From positions 13,172,706 through 13,236,705 of the forward strand of contig JAVMKO010000020.1 in NCBI GenBank assembly GCA_032164245.1: DNA of 64,000 nt, read 5' to 3'. The notes beneath the pieces are model-generated. The model was not told the DNA's origin and searched no databases. It saw nothing but the letters and a program-made list of their open reading frames with translations. The number at the start of each line of letters is the position of its first letter. Within the stretch, counting starts at the first letter, position 1. Below, piece by piece: positions 1 to 11,165 of this stretch. The DNA comes from Sternotherus odoratus. Lineage: Eukaryota; Chordata; Testudines; Kinosternidae. The position numbers and the translations under genes are program-made.

Positions 1-2985
1 TGGTGCATTTCAGGGAAGTATTTGGGCCTGATTCTCCACCTGGTGTATTCCTTTGCATTTGTGCAAGAAAGAGGGGAAGGAGCCAAGGAGCCATGAATCT
101 GTTCCTTGATGGTCTAAAGGGGACCCAGGAGCTTGCAAATGGAGCTGGGAGCCTTGGAGCCGTGTCTTGGAGCTTCTGGCATCTTCAATCCTGCTTCAAT
201 GAGGCAGCTTTGCAGATGGAGCCTGCGACTCCCACTAAAGCACTTCTCCTCCTACAGTTAAATATGCAGGGAAGTATCAAGGGTCCCTTGGGAATCATTA
301 GGCAATGCAAAGGTTTTCCATCTCCCCATGTTGGCCCTCTGGGCTGATAGCTCCCATATGATGTAAACTGATTAGTGAGATGGCCAGAGGCAGCCTCAAA
401 AAGCCATTAATGGAGGAAAAGCAAAGAACAACAAAAAACCTCCAATTTTAGAAAATTGTTACCAGTTGTGTGTGCCATCCAGCTTGTTCTTCTGACATGG
501 GAATGTCAGGATGGATCACATAGTTTTTCCACCCAGCCGAGACACCAGGCCTCCAGGTCCCTGATTATAAATATCTACAGTGTTGCCCTTGGTTTTTCTC
601 AGTGCTATGCTATATCACTCCTGGAAGCATGACCAATGTTTGGAATCAGGGCATTCCACAGCTAGAACACCTCTTGAAATGCAAGCTCCCATTATAGGCC
701 AATGCACTAGAACAGGAGTGCTACGGCCGCCGAATTCAGAGCTGATGTGGATTTGGAGTATCCCAGTGTCTATGGGGTGATCTGAGCTAAGATTATGGTT
801 CAGACATTGGCTTGATTTTCAAAGTTGCTAAGCGCTTTTAGATATTATTGACTTAGCTGGAGCACCTCTGAGAATCAGGCCATGTGCAGGGCCCTTCAGA
901 GATCTCTGGATCTGAATCTGACGTGTATGATGTTCCAAGGGAGTAGGATCCTGGGTTTGGCCCAGGTCTGTCTCTAGTTCTTTAGGATTATTTTATCCAA
1001 ACAATTGCACTTGGCTCCACAGATATGTAATTAGCTATCCTCTACCCCCTTGCACGTGCAACACAGGCAGACACACTCATGCATTTGTATGTGCACACAC
1101 ACACACACACTTGCTAATTGAGATAAAGATGCAGTCATAAACTCCTTCATGTTTACACACACACACACACTCTTCTTCCCCACCAACTGTGAATTAATGT
1201 CAGCAGTTGTTGTATCAAGCAGGCAAGGTACTAACAAACTTTAACAGACTTTATTTAACAACAGTGAAACCTCTTTACAGAGCTGCTGCTGCACCCTCTG
1301 TAGCTTTATCTCAGGCTTGGCTCAACTCCTCCCCCCTCCTTCCTGTTTCCTGTCCTACAGCCCCCCAGTCCTAAGAGTTACAAGCAGCATCTAAAACACC
1401 ACAGCAATTCAGTGATAGCAAATAGACTCGCTCCCTCTTGTCATTTTATTACACAGCTCCCAAGAGCCAATAATCAGGCTCTGGCTATGAAAAGACCCTG
1501 GCTCAGGCAATGTGATTAATGACTTGGGGTCAGTAAGCACCACCTTTCCCACTGGATCCCTGACGTACTTGCACAACCCAGCTGGAAACGAACACGAGTC
1601 TGAAAGTGACAAACAGGCTGAACGGTCAGGAATCGAAAACAAACTCAGCTGAGACAAAAGGGGGGAAATGTTGATTTTTCAGGAGTCCTTAATCCAAGGG
1701 TTGGTTTTTGTTTCTCCCCACCCCGCATGAATTTAGCACAGTTCCTATATTAGCGGGGCTGGTGCCTGAGGTCCTTTTAGTCCTTGTGCACTTCAGGGGG
1801 CACAGGATTGGGCATCAGGAAACTTGGGTTCTTTTTTATCTTATCTGTCATCCATTCCCTCCCTCCCTGCCCTCGGAAAAGGGGCTGTGGAAATCAAACT
1901 ATGTGCAGCATTAAGGAGAGGGCACTACGGATCGGGCTCAGCTGGGGAATGGATTTCTCGGTGAACTTTAAAGGAATGGAATATTATGGGCCATCACAGC
2001 CTTGCCTCGGATCACAGCTCAGCCTCACAGGCCTACCCGTGCTGGGAGTGAACTGTGAACTCAATTGTTCTCCGTCAGGAGGGAAGAATTCTTTCCATGG
2101 CACCTTTCCTTTCCAGGCCCTGCTGGTGCCTTTTCAAAAAGCTTCCCAGCATCGTTTTCCTCAGCAGAGCGCGGCTGCTTAAAGCCAAGTTTCTCAGATC
2201 ATTAAACTCCCATCCCCCACTCATGCCTGCTCCCTTCAGAAGGCAGCGGGACGTCCAGCTCCATGTTATTAAAATCCTCCAGCAATGAAGTAACAAGCGA
2301 GTGTGTTACCACTGGGGGTGTGATGTCACCAGACTTTACGAGAGGCCCAGAGAGATGTTCCCCTTGGAACGTATTAACCTCCCGGTTTTTCATTTTGCTC
2401 GGTCAATAATTATTAGCCATTTTCTTCCCATGAAGGGCTCTGCCCAGCAGCCCAGCTGCAGTGCTGTGTGTAGGCTCATCACGAACAAATATCACTTGAG
2501 GATGGGGTTGGGGTTATTTGCTTTTCTAGCAACCCACGTGGTTGGTTTCTCCAAGTAAAGCAGGTTCACAGCTGGAACAATCACAATCCAAAAGTATCAC
2601 ACCAGGAAATTGAGTTCTGCTAAACTGCTGCTGACCTGCCAGGCCAGACATTGGAGTAGGGAAGCGCCCAGCACACAAACCCAGGTCTTGGGAGGAGATA
2701 GGTGGGGTAGGAAACGGAGATGGCGCTGATCTGCAAAATTCAGCACCAGCGCAGGTTCCAGAATTCAGAGCTGTTTGGGCTCCTCTGTGAGGGCAAAATC
2801 CTGCTCTGTTACAGCAGCGCAAGCATAGAGCCACTCCATTGACTCTGATAGGAACGGTTCGTGGATTGAGTGGAGTGACTCCGTATGTGCACCGATGTGA
2901 CTGAGAGCAGAACACTCCACGCTGGCTTCAGCTCAGGTCCTTCTTTTGTGAAAATATGTGCAGGCCCTGAAACGTTTCTCCCTAA
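1..2985. other. Non-coding, mostly unique DNA
   Basis: No exon is recognisable; the open frames on both strands are short and unlike any family I know. Two short CA runs lie at 1094-1110 and 1155-1170. The stretch 1232-1425 reads like part of an unidentified dispersed repeat, with AATAAA on the minus strand, but I cannot name it. Positions 2170-2480 are repeat-free, with AT-rich homeodomain-like cores such as CAATAATTATTAG, and could be a conserved non-coding element. Confidence 0.5.
1094..1170. repeat. Two short CA microsatellites
   Basis: Two CA runs of about 16-17 bases (1094-1110 and 1155-1170) are separated by 44 bases of non-repeat sequence. Both are short simple repeats with no further structure. 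Confidence 0.85.
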
Positions 2986-2987
2986 GA

Positions 2988-3670
2988 CCTTGTCAACATG
3001 CAGGTGTGGCCCTGGTTTAACTACAATCACTTTTTAAACAAATCTAATGAAATTGTCACAAACCCCCATGTGGACAAACTTATTCCAGGTTCAGAGGGGG
3101 TTATTTCAGTTCAGCCCCAGTCCATTCTGTGGCAGGGTGGGCTTGACCCAGCCTGCCGCCCCTTTAAGAGGGAGAAAAGCCCTCATCAAACCCCCGGTGC
3201 AGAAGCCTAATCAGCCACCTGGCTTGCAGGGCAATCAATTGTATGGGTTGCACCTGGCAATCTCCTCTGGGGGATAAAAGCCTCCCAGAAAGGAAGCCCA
3301 GGGTGGTGGTGGTTTGGAGCTAGTCAGAGCTGTATATTTAGAACTGTTTAGAGTTGCATGTTAAGAGCTGGACTATATAGAGTCTGTAAAGCTGTAAGCT
3401 GTAGAGCTGAGCTATCAAGAGCTGTATGCTGAAAGACTGTACAAAGCTGTATATATTGGTGGTGGGGTCTTGCACTGTGAATTAAAGAGCAATGTTTGAA
3501 GCAAAGAAGGGTTTCCTGCCTGTTCCTGAGAGGGGTGAGAGAGCGGTCTGTCACAATTCCCAATCCATTTAATATACAGTTAAATGAGCCTAGCTTAAAA
3601 TAAAATAAGATTGCTTGCACAGCATTTTGTGCTGATTAACTAAATCAATTTAAAATCACCCCTTAAGCTA
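2988..3670. mobile_element. Old inverted-repeat DNA element, split by a solo LTR
   Basis: The left end, CTTGTCAACATGCAGG, followed by a CTGGTTTAAC core and CCCCCATGTGGACAAAC, resembles the common chelonian MITE type whose ends read like GTCTACAC...GTGTAGAC. The sequence is interrupted at 3128-3555 by an LTR and appears to resume with further TTTAA/AAATTGG-type sequence until about 3670. The right terminus is degraded and no target duplication was found. Family membership comes from memory of turtle repeats; the limits are approximate. Confidence 0.35.
3128..3555 (+). mobile_element. Solo LTR, copy 1 (428 bp)
   Basis: The segment begins TGTGGCAGGG and ends GGTCTGTCACA, so it has TG...CA ends. 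It is flanked by a perfect 4-bp duplication, ATTC at 3124-3127 and 3556-3559. A TATA-like box (GGGATAAAAGCC) lies near 3271 and a polyadenylation-like ATTAAA near 3481, the order expected of an LTR. It matches 25657-26209 over most of its length, above all the last 110 bases. No internal retroviral or Gypsy coding sequence is attached, so it is a solo LTR left by recombination. A 4-bp duplication fits ERV1-type or Gypsy-type elements; I cannot choose between them. Confidence 0.82.
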
Positions 3671-3672
3671 AA

Positions 3673-3735
3673 CCATAGACTCATAGAACTGTAGGGCTAG
3701 AAGAGACTTTGCAACATTATCCAGCCACAGTTCAG
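3673..3735 (-). mobile_element. CR1 LINE 3'-end scrap
   Basis: The sequence CATAGACTCATAGAACTG, followed by GGGCTAGAAGAGAC, is the reverse complement of the terminal ~60 bases of CR1, where the octamer-type tail (TTCTATGA units) follows the GTCTCTTCCAG motif. It is a short, truncated, inactive remnant on the minus strand, directly after the LTR-split element. Confidence 0.65.
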
Positions 3736-4825
3736 GGGATGTATTAGACAAAATAGTTTAACTCAGCTAGCAGACAAGCCCCTAATGGGATGTAAATCAG
3801 GAGCAATTCTGGTGAAGATATTGGAGTTACACAAATGTAAAACTGGTGTAGGAGAGTGGAGAAAATGACCACAAGGCCTGATTCACCCTACCTTACAGCC
3901 TGAGGTCTGGGCAACGTGCAGCCATTTGGCTTGGTAGCATTTTCCACCTCCTTTGTACAGGTGTGAATGAGGATATGTGCTATAAGGCAGTAGGGAAGAT
4001 CAGACCCCTATAGTGCTTGAGATATTGGCAAATAAAAAGCATGTTAGTCCCTTGTGCGAGCAGCATTTCCTTTGCATTTACTTCACCCCAAATCTCAATT
4101 TATTCTACAAAACGGGGTGGTGATCTTTGGTTCATCGCTGACAAAAACGCTGAGTTCTCTGGCTGAGAATCTGAGATGTCTTTGTCAACTTCAGTTGTAT
4201 TATGAAACCCAAAACACGCTCATCTGAGGTAGTGGTAATATTTTGTACAAGGGTTGGCTTGTGAGCTCTACTGGGGGGTGGGGGGGGGAATCTCCAGTTT
4301 TTGAATATGTAGTTTCTCAGACCAGTGATAGATTTGTGCAGCTCTGTGTAAAACAAGCTGGGTGTTGAAATGAAAGGAGGGAGGCAAAGGAAAAGTGAGC
4401 AGATGCAGTCAAAACTTTCCAGAATTGATGAAGACTGACTGTAGAAAATCTGTTTCTATTAGGTCATCCTGTCCACACTCACTCCCTCACCCCCACTAAT
4501 GCTTGTTTTTTTTCCTCTGCACTATATTCTCCAGCGCTTTGTCCAGCCAAGAGGTGTTGAGCCCAGTGAGGGATACAAGCAGCAGTATTTGGTGAGGGGG
4601 CCTCTTACCCCTAATCCATCCCCTAAATATTCTAATTGTGTTCTTTTCACAAACTAAAAACAATACCAACACAACACATATGGATACACTTATTTTAAAA
4701 GTCTGTGTTAAATAAGATGAACTGTATTTTGAAGCTAATCCTAAATGGATGGGGGTCGGGGGAGCTTAAGATGCTTGGAGTCCCAAGAAATTGCTTACTC
4801 TGCTTATAACTAGTGGCATCACCAT
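3736..4825. other. Non-coding, no clear content
   Basis: No coding exon or strong repeat match is seen. Around 3790-3850 there is a fragment of the common chelonian dispersed sequence with AAATCAGGAGCAATTC and a GTGTA-type motif. A poly-G run occurs near 4277-4287. The rest is unique-looking sequence. Confidence 0.45.
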
Positions 4826-4829
4826 TCCA

Positions 4830-5050
4830 GCCTGTTTTAAAATAACTCAGGCAATGGGGTTTCCACCACTTCCCTTGAGAGGCAGTTCTGCCGTCTAACC
4901 GAGCTCACCAGTAGGAAATGTTTCCTGGTAATCAGTTTAAATTTTCCTTTGCTCATTTTCCTCCCATTACTCATTAGCTGTAACCCCTTGGCTCCTTCTA
5001 AATAATTCCTCTTCCTCATCAAAACAGCGCTAGAAACCCACTTTCCTAGT
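4830..5050 (-). mobile_element. CR1 LINE 3' fragment, minus strand
   Basis: On the minus strand the order is an AATTTAAACTG stretch, a 'TTTCC TACTGGTGAGCT' stretch, 'GGCAGAACTGCC', then AAGGGAAGTGGTGGAAACCC. This is the conserved 3' region of CR1 before its tail. The fragment is diverged and lacks both the reverse-transcriptase part and a clear tail. Its age is probably greater than that of the CR1 copies at 42-48 kb, judged by eye from divergence. Confidence 0.65.
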
Positions 5051-5899
5051 TTCACAGATTTCTACTTAACTCCTGGCTGCCAAACCCCACGAGCAATAAC
5101 ATGACCGATTCTCATGTTCCCTGGGTCTTTCCAGCCAGGACACTAGGCCCCACACTTTAAAAAGCGGCAGACTCCTTGGAACCTGTATGTTAGTCTTAGA
5201 GCTCACTGGAGCTTCAAAGTGCTCAGCTCAAGATCCAGCAAACTCAACACCAGAGGAAATTAGGTTGCTAGGCTCCCAAGATTGTTTATTATGCTCTCAG
5301 CTTTAATTAGCTGTAAGTAACATCATGTCAGTGTTCTGCCACAAACGCTAAATCTGTCAGGGCAATTTTACTGCGTCTGGCAGTTTAAATCAGAAACAAG
5401 AAAGTCAACATGTCAATAATGGACCTGGACATGATGGATATATTAAGGGGAAAACCTGAAATGTTCTGGACTTCATTATATCTACTTGGACTCTAAAAAT
5501 GTACGTCGGAAGAAATCTGTGCCTCATTGGAAAAGCCCCTTGGTGATATTATTCCACTCAATTATAAGGCACTTCTGCTCACCTCCAAGCATTTGTTTTT
5601 TCACGCTTTATCCATTACAAAAATACATTAATGGGAGGTGTAGAGGTGGAAATAGGCCAGTTGGGTTTAATTTCTACAAAGGTGGAGAGGATGTAATGAA
5701 TTTAGGGAGGTGCAATGTTACACTCACTTTAAAAGGGATATAAAGGGGGGGGGAAAGTTTCTAGACACCAGGCAACTTTTTCTGTGAAAGATTCTGAATA
5801 AGAACGGGAGAGTTTTTATGTTCTGGGAAGCTGAAACACATTACTTTTCAGGAAGAGGTAAAAGAACAGAGAAGAGGTAGGGTTTTGTAGGAGGAAGGA
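5051..5899. other. Non-coding, AT-rich unique sequence
   Basis: No exon, RNA gene or recognisable mobile element was found. A G9 run occurs near 5744. The frame at 5486-5743 encodes no recognisable domain and is probably fortuitous. Confidence 0.45.
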
Positions 5900-6126
5900 T
5901 GATACAGTGTTAAGTCTGGAACTTAGGAGATCACCCTATCATGCCACACACTTTTTCTGTGATCTTGGGCAAGTCACTAGAAATCAACTGGAGTAAGGTG
6001 CCTAAATGCCTTTGAGGATTTGGGCCTTAGTATCTTTGTGTCTCTGTTCGCAATCTATTAACTCCATTTGAGGTAGCATTTCCCTACCTCACAGGCCTGA
6101 AGATGAATACACTAAAGATTGTGAGG
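5900..6126 (+). mobile_element. MIR-like SINE, interrupted by a PLE end
   Basis: Diverged copy of the amniote MIR-like SINE: 'GATCTTGGGCAAGTCACT' at about 5962, then a CTACCTCACAGG block and ATACACTAAAGATTGTGAGG ending at 6126. The consensus would continue past GTGAGG, but a Penelope end starts at 6127, suggesting insertion into the SINE. It is a non-autonomous retroposon without coding capacity. Confidence 0.55.
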
Positions 6127-6211
6127 TAACAAAGAGTCCTGTGGCACCTTAAAGACTAACTAAAGTATTGAAACATAAGCTTTTGTGGGCTAATACCCAC
6201 TTTGTCGGATG
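6127..6211 (-). mobile_element. Penelope-like element terminal fragment
   Basis: TAACAAAGAGTCCTGTGGCA followed by the AAGCTTTTGTGGGCTAATACCC block and TTTGTCGGATG matches the end of the PLE copy at 12784-12868. It lacks any endonuclease or reverse-transcriptase part, so it is a 5'-truncated end. On the coding strand of the 12.8 kb copy this is the 3' terminus. It joins directly to MIR-like sequence on its left. Confidence 0.75.
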
Positions 6212-7060
6212 ATGCTCCAATGCAAAAATACTGCAAAAAAAAATCCAATGCAAAAATCCTGCAAAAAATAATAATATTATTTGAGCAGATCTAGTACATT
6301 AGCATGACACCAATATTGCTGATATCATGAATGCAGACAGGGCATTCATTTTTATACTATACTCCTTTTCATGTTATCTCAATGCATTGAGAAGGTGCAT
6401 TTTTCTGAAGCAAAGTTCTAGCACATCAGTCTGAGGCCATAACTGTGAGCAGTGGGTTTGCAAATGGGGGGTGAGGAGGATTATCAAATTTTGACAGTGC
6501 AAGAGAGAGAGAGAGACGAACTTCCTTTAAATTTCATTAGTTAATAGTTGTTTATTTTCCCACATGTTCCCATTCTAAGTGTATTTTGGCTTGTGTATTA
6601 TACACATGTCCATTAACATTATGCAGATTTGCCATGGTCTGACAACGTTAATATTGCTCTGCAAATGTAAGCAGATGTTTTACGAGCTCTCAAGTTGTGA
6701 GTTAACCACAGCAAAAGTGTATGCATGTCAGGGAGTCTGGCCTTTTCAGTACCTTGTGGGAAAAAGAGTATGTGCCTTCAGGCAACATTGCCTACAAGAG
6801 GAAAGCAGAGAAGAGGGTGTCTCATCTTTTATGAAGAGGAGTTAGGGGTGGTTTGTTGTTGTTGTTGTTTGTTTTAATGGCTATAAATAAATTCTATAGG
6901 GAACAATATCACTAGATCTGAAAACATTTACTGGGTCTGGATCAAGGTCTCAATTAATCAAGATACATAAGCACCTGTCAAAGTATGAGCCTGTGACGAG
7001 TCCCAATAATTTAAGTATCTATCCATCCCCATACACCCCATCTATCTATCCCCCATACAC
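6212..7060. other. Non-coding, AT-rich sequence
   Basis: A partial duplication of ATGCAAAAAT(A/C)CTGCAAAAAA occurs at about 6219-6269. Short GA (6505-6516) and GTT (6850-6868) runs are present. No gene or defined mobile element is recognised. Confidence 0.5.
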
Positions 7061-7061
7061 C

Positions 7062-7062
<1 letters not shown>

Positions 7063-7102
<40 letters not shown>
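7063..7102. repeat. (TATC)n microsatellite
   Basis: About ten uninterrupted TATC units, preceded by imperfect TATC/CCATACACC units from about 7017. Such tetranucleotide tracts are usually length-polymorphic. Confidence 0.95.
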
Positions 7103-8920
7103 ACCAGAGTATCTAAGCACCTACAGTCAGAAAAGAACAAGGCTTCTGCCTCCCGACTTCTACTATCCAGCCCTCTCCAGCTCACTTTGTGGCCTACTGG
7201 GCCACAGTCATGCCCACTAGGGTCTCAGTGGCATGTTGGGAGGCGACTCGTGTATCCCAGGGCCCTTCAGCAATGGCACGAGATGCGATCTGGCCGGGAG
7301 CACAGGCAGCAGCCCCTCCCTTGCTCGCCACTTCCTACATCACTGAAAACCGGCTTGCAGAGGGAAGACCGAGGAAGTGGTTTTGCAGCTTGATAGGGAT
7401 TTATGACCGCAAAGGCCCTTCCCCTCCCGTGCTCTCTTCCTACCTTTGGTTGGAATTAGTCAATCCACACACACAGGCTGACAGGCCTTCTCTGGCCGAA
7501 TTCACACATGAGAGAAGGATTTCTCTTCCTCCACTATCCTTCCACCCCCAGCCTTTCCCGGCATTGTTTACAAAGGGATACGACCTCTCCAAATGAAACC
7601 CTCTTTGGGTTCCTGCACACTCCAGGCATGTGTTGTACCCCACGAGCTGGCTTGTGGCACTTATTAGCATGAGCGGGAAAGTGCTTACCTCAGCACGGAG
7701 AGCAGCTGGAGGCAGAAGGGTTTTCAAAGGCATGTACCTGACCTCTAGCTCAGCTGCTGGATGCCTGGGTACTGCCGACTCAGTGGAATTTTTTTTCTTT
7801 CTCTCTCTGTCTCTCTCTTTCATTCTCTCTCTTTTTCCTTTCTGCAGTGTCCTGACCTTGCGAGGCCTTGGTCTCCCCGCCTATCCATCTCTCAGCCTTC
7901 AGTCTCTCTTGTGAACTCATGCTGGGAGATTAATTGCTGCTATCACCCCTAATCCATCACACTTCCCAAAGATTGTTTTGACATCTAGTTAATTTTTGGC
8001 TGATGATTTATCAAATTCTTATTACCGTGCTCTGAAGGGGCTCATTTATTGTGTTGATTCATGGTAATGATAAAGGGGAACCTTTTTGAATTTTAACTAC
8101 ATTCCCTCATCACTCTGCCCAGTGCAGCTAAAAAGGAAAAAGGGGGGAAAACATAGCTGGGGACCCTTAAACAATTCTGCCCGTAAAAGGGGGGGGGGGC
8201 TTCATTATTTGTTTGAGAGCCAGAAGTCTAAAAGAGGTTAATATATACAGCAATAAGATGTATTTTTAGAATCCTGGCCTGGACCATGTTTCAAGAGCAT
8301 CTCCCCAAGGCTGCTTAAAACATTTATTGGCCTGTAATATTACCTAAATGTCTACTACCATTTTATTCAACTAGAACTTAATGGTAAATGATGTCAGTCA
8401 TGTACCAGTGGAAATGTAAAACAGGACTCTCTGCCAGTCCATATGGCAATTCAGGCTTTTAAAAGTACACAGAGAATTTTCTATGGCTCTTTATGTCATC
8501 CTCCTTTCTCTGTACCCACCTATTTTTAATTTACCGCTCGTTGTTGTTGTTGTTGGGTTTTTTTAATAAGCCCAGATGGCGAAAGGAAGACCGGAGTAAC
8601 TGTGCACTCTTTTCCCCAGACAAATACGAGAGCCGGGTAGAGGGAGAAAGGTGTGTGTTTGGGGGGGCGGAGGGAATCATTGTAGGTGTAATGGACAGCT
8701 AACTAGCTGGAGTGGGCATTGGAGGCTGGTTAAAGGTTTCCAATAAACCCGAGTTCTGGGGTGTGCTGACAACTCCAATTTATTGAGGGCTTGACAGAGG
8801 ACAGACATAGGAAGAGGGCCTCTGAAAAGCTGGATATTAGAGACGTAGCATATGCAGAGGGCAGTATTTCCCCAGCTGTCCTGTGCATCTTATTTTAAGC
8901 ACTGTAGTCAGAGAGGAGGT
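7103..8920. other. Non-coding DNA with a possible conserved element
   Basis: No exon is supported despite open frames on both strands at 7189-7823. Pyrimidine-rich sequence lies at 7788-7845. A G10 run lies near 8191. The block 7910-8110 is repeat-free and AT-rich, with TTAATTTTTGGCTGATG and GATTTATCAAATTC motifs, and resembles a conserved non-coding element. This is a judgement by eye only. Confidence 0.4.
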
Positions 8921-8924
8921 CTTT

Positions 8925-9135
8925 GGGTTAAGGCAATGGACTAAAAGGTCTGGATTCAATTCCTGGCTCTGTCATAGCCGCCCCATATGACCTTGGGCAA
9001 GTGATTTTCTCCCTCTGTGCCTCAATTTCCCAGCTGTAAAATGGAGATAATAATACTGCCTTCTTTTTGTCTGTCTTGTCTATTTACGTTGTGTGCTCTG
9101 TGGGGCAGGGACTGTCTCTTGTCTTCTTGGCAACA
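8925..9135 (+). mobile_element. MIR-like SINE with tail
   Basis: The order is GGTTAAGGCAATGGACT, CTGGATTCAATTCCTGGCTC, ATGACCTTGGGCAAGTGATT, CCTCAATTTCCCAGCTG, TAAAATGGAGATAATAATAC, then TGTCTATTTACGTTGTG and GGGGCAGGGACTGTCTCTTG. This is the tRNA-derived head, core and part of the tail of the amniote MIR-like SINE family. It is a diverged fossil. The tail is followed closely by the CA repeat at 9156. Confidence 0.75.
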
Positions 9136-9152
9136 AGGGCACACTGCTGCTG

Positions 9153-9155
<3 letters not shown>

Positions 9156-9196
<41 letters not shown>
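9156..9196. repeat. (CA)n microsatellite
   Basis: About 20 uninterrupted CA units. The long open frames crossing it in both directions are by-products of the repeat. Confidence 0.95.
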
Positions 9197-9197
<1 letters not shown>

Positions 9198-9199
9198 AC

Positions 9200-10244
9200 G
9201 CCCTTAGTTCCAGAACTGATGCTTTGAGCTGCTTCCCAGGTTGTTTTATTTTCCCCTGTGAACTGCAGCAAATGTGTTCTCTCACCAGGGAGGCAAGTAG
9301 GACCCTGAGAACCACCCCTGTGCCTGCTTAGCACTTAGCTGGGATGTTCAGTTCTGCTCTCAGTTACATTGGTATAAATCAGGAGTAACCTCATATGAAT
9401 GACATGAGAATTGGGACTTTGGGAGAGTGGGCTTGCCCTCACCAGGGCGAACCAGACCCCAGTAAAGCTAAGGGAGGGAATGGCTCATGACAGACAGTTC
9501 ATTTGAGTCACTACCTCCCTTTATCTTTTATTTTTCATATTCGCGCTTCCCCCTTCCGCCCCCCGACAACACACAGACACCCTCAGCCTCTCATCTTCCA
9601 TCCCTTTAAATGAGGTCACCCTGACTGAATGAAGGACGTGAGGAACTGGGAGAGGTCAGGCATTAGCACAGCTATAACTGCACTGCTACTGAAACTAGGC
9701 AAACCATCCATCACCGGCTCCACTACTCCATTAGGCCCCGCATGAAATATGCCCTGCTCTGAATCGCAGGGCCATACATCTCCCAGTCTAGACACCTTCC
9801 TGTTGTGTGAAGATCAATGCCGCGCGGTCATGCATCATGTGTCATCCAGTAGCCCTCACTCTAATAATCGTGTCTATTCTCTAGTCTGCAGCATAAATTA
9901 TGGCACTGTGAAAGTACTATATTATTCAGCAACCTTGGTCACTAATGGATTATTGGTTTATTGGCTGATAATGTGAGCTCCTTTTTTGGCTGAACCTTGC
10001 TTTTATTTATTTATCTTTTTTCATTATTATTTTGAGCGATGGCTGATGCAGAGTCCGACCCCCTGGCTCGCAGCGTTGCAAAGCAGTAATCAGAGTAAAG
10101 CCCACAACGCTCCGCTTGACCATGGACCCGCTGCCTGGGCTATCACTTAATACAAAGATGCCTGGTTATTGTTGACATTAAACGGCCCCTGATGTGGTCA
10201 TTCTTGGCCACAGTGCTGGGCATTCTTTCTGGGCAGGCTAGTGA
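9200..10244. other. Non-coding DNA with a possible conserved element
   Basis: Positions 9357-9395 hold a fragment of a dispersed sequence (GGTATAAATCAGGAGTAAC) also seen near 50265. The block 9815-10030 is repeat-free and AT-rich (TGGATTATTGGTTTATTGG, TATTTATTTATC) and may be a conserved non-coding element. No exon is recognised. Confidence 0.4.
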
Positions 10245-10720
10245 CTAAAGCAGGGGACTGGAGGACAGGACTCCTGGGCAGGCAGTGTGATCTAGATTCT
10301 AGAGGCTGTCGTGTTGCAGTGAACTAGGATTCTGCTGGAGGGGTGTCTCTGAGGGTATGTCTGGACTGAAATTGGAAACTGTAAGAGTAGCCCCTGTCTG
10401 CATACTTGTGCTAAGACACTTCAATAGCAGTGACGTTGCAGCAGCCCTGGTGACGGCACAAGCACACAATCCGAGTGCACACCTAGGAGGATCCGAGCTG
10501 CAGCTTCTCTGCTATAGTTATTCAGGCTAGCGAGATCAAAGCTCGCTGGGGCATATCTACCCATGCTGTAGTCACACTTCCGATTGTATTGCACTGTGTG
10601 ACCTAACACAAGTTACTTCTGTTTTCCGAACGGGGGCCTTATCCCCACCCATAAAATATCGACGATAGACCCTATCTCACAGAATGGGCAGGAAGCTTAA
10701 TTAGCGTTTGTAAAGCATGC
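10245..10720 (+). mobile_element. MIR-like SINE split by a MITE
   Basis: Head-like sequence (GGGGACTGGAGGACAGGACT) lies at about 10252. Core and tail-like sequence (CACTGTGTGACCTAACACAAG, CCATAAAATATCG, GCGTTTGTAAAGCATGCAG) resumes after about 10590. The intervening sequence is a separate MITE (10353-10592). Reading across the gap restores the expected SINE order. Confidence 0.45.
10353..10592. mobile_element. Inverted-repeat MITE (GGGTATGTCTAC type)
   Basis: Starts GGGTATGTCTGGACTG and ends near CAGTCACACTTCCGATTG-like sequence (10570-10590). The inner part includes GCTAGCGAGATCAAAGCTCG and GGCATATCTACCCATGCTG. From memory this matches an abundant chelonian MITE with GGGTATGTCTACACT termini. 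The right terminus is eroded and no target duplication was resolved. Confidence 0.5.
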
Positions 10721-10946
10721 AGAGATCCCCAGTTGGAAGGAGCCAGAGGGTTATTAATATATTGGCCTTGCTTATAGCATTGCATGGGGGATATTGTGAT
10801 TACAGCTGGAGCAACATTTATTGGTAAGTGTCTTTTTCCAGAGCCCTGTCACTTTCTCCAAAACTAATTTCCTCATGTTTGTTCTCTGCCATGAGGAGGC
10901 CTATTTTACAATTTAAAACAAATTGGGGGTTTCAGATCAGTTCAGA

Positions 10947-11110
10947 TTAGAGCGGTTACCAAAAATTCATTGAAACGTATTTTTTTAACTAAAAAATGGC
11001 TTTTTTCCCTATCCCAGCCCCTCAAAATTTGAAGAACTGAGACATTTTTAGTTTTGTCCAAAAAAAAATTGTCCCTAGAAAAATGCAAATATTCCTCCCA
11101 GTTCTACCAA
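10947..11110. mobile_element. AT-rich palindromic MITE, TTAGAGC type
   Basis: Left end TTAGAGCGGTTACCAAAAAT, then AT-rich sequence with AAAAATGG/CCATTTTT-like complementarity. It resembles the copy at 12527-12624, whose two ends are clear. The right end, probably CCCAGTTCTA near 11097-11105, is uncertain. A 19-bp near-direct repeat (11087-11105 and 11145-11163) spans this boundary. Confidence 0.4.
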
Positions 11111-11165
11111 TAGCGCGGACACCCCCAGGTTTGAGAATCCATGGAAATATTCCTCCCAGCTCTGC

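Noticed and set aside
1232..1425. Possible LTR or SINE fragment with AATAAA on the minus strand
   Set aside because: It felt familiar, but I found neither termini nor target duplication nor a second copy in the window.
9017..9334. Overlapping open frames on both strands
   Set aside because: They run across the CA microsatellite, giving His-Thr or Cys-Val runs; low-complexity artefacts.
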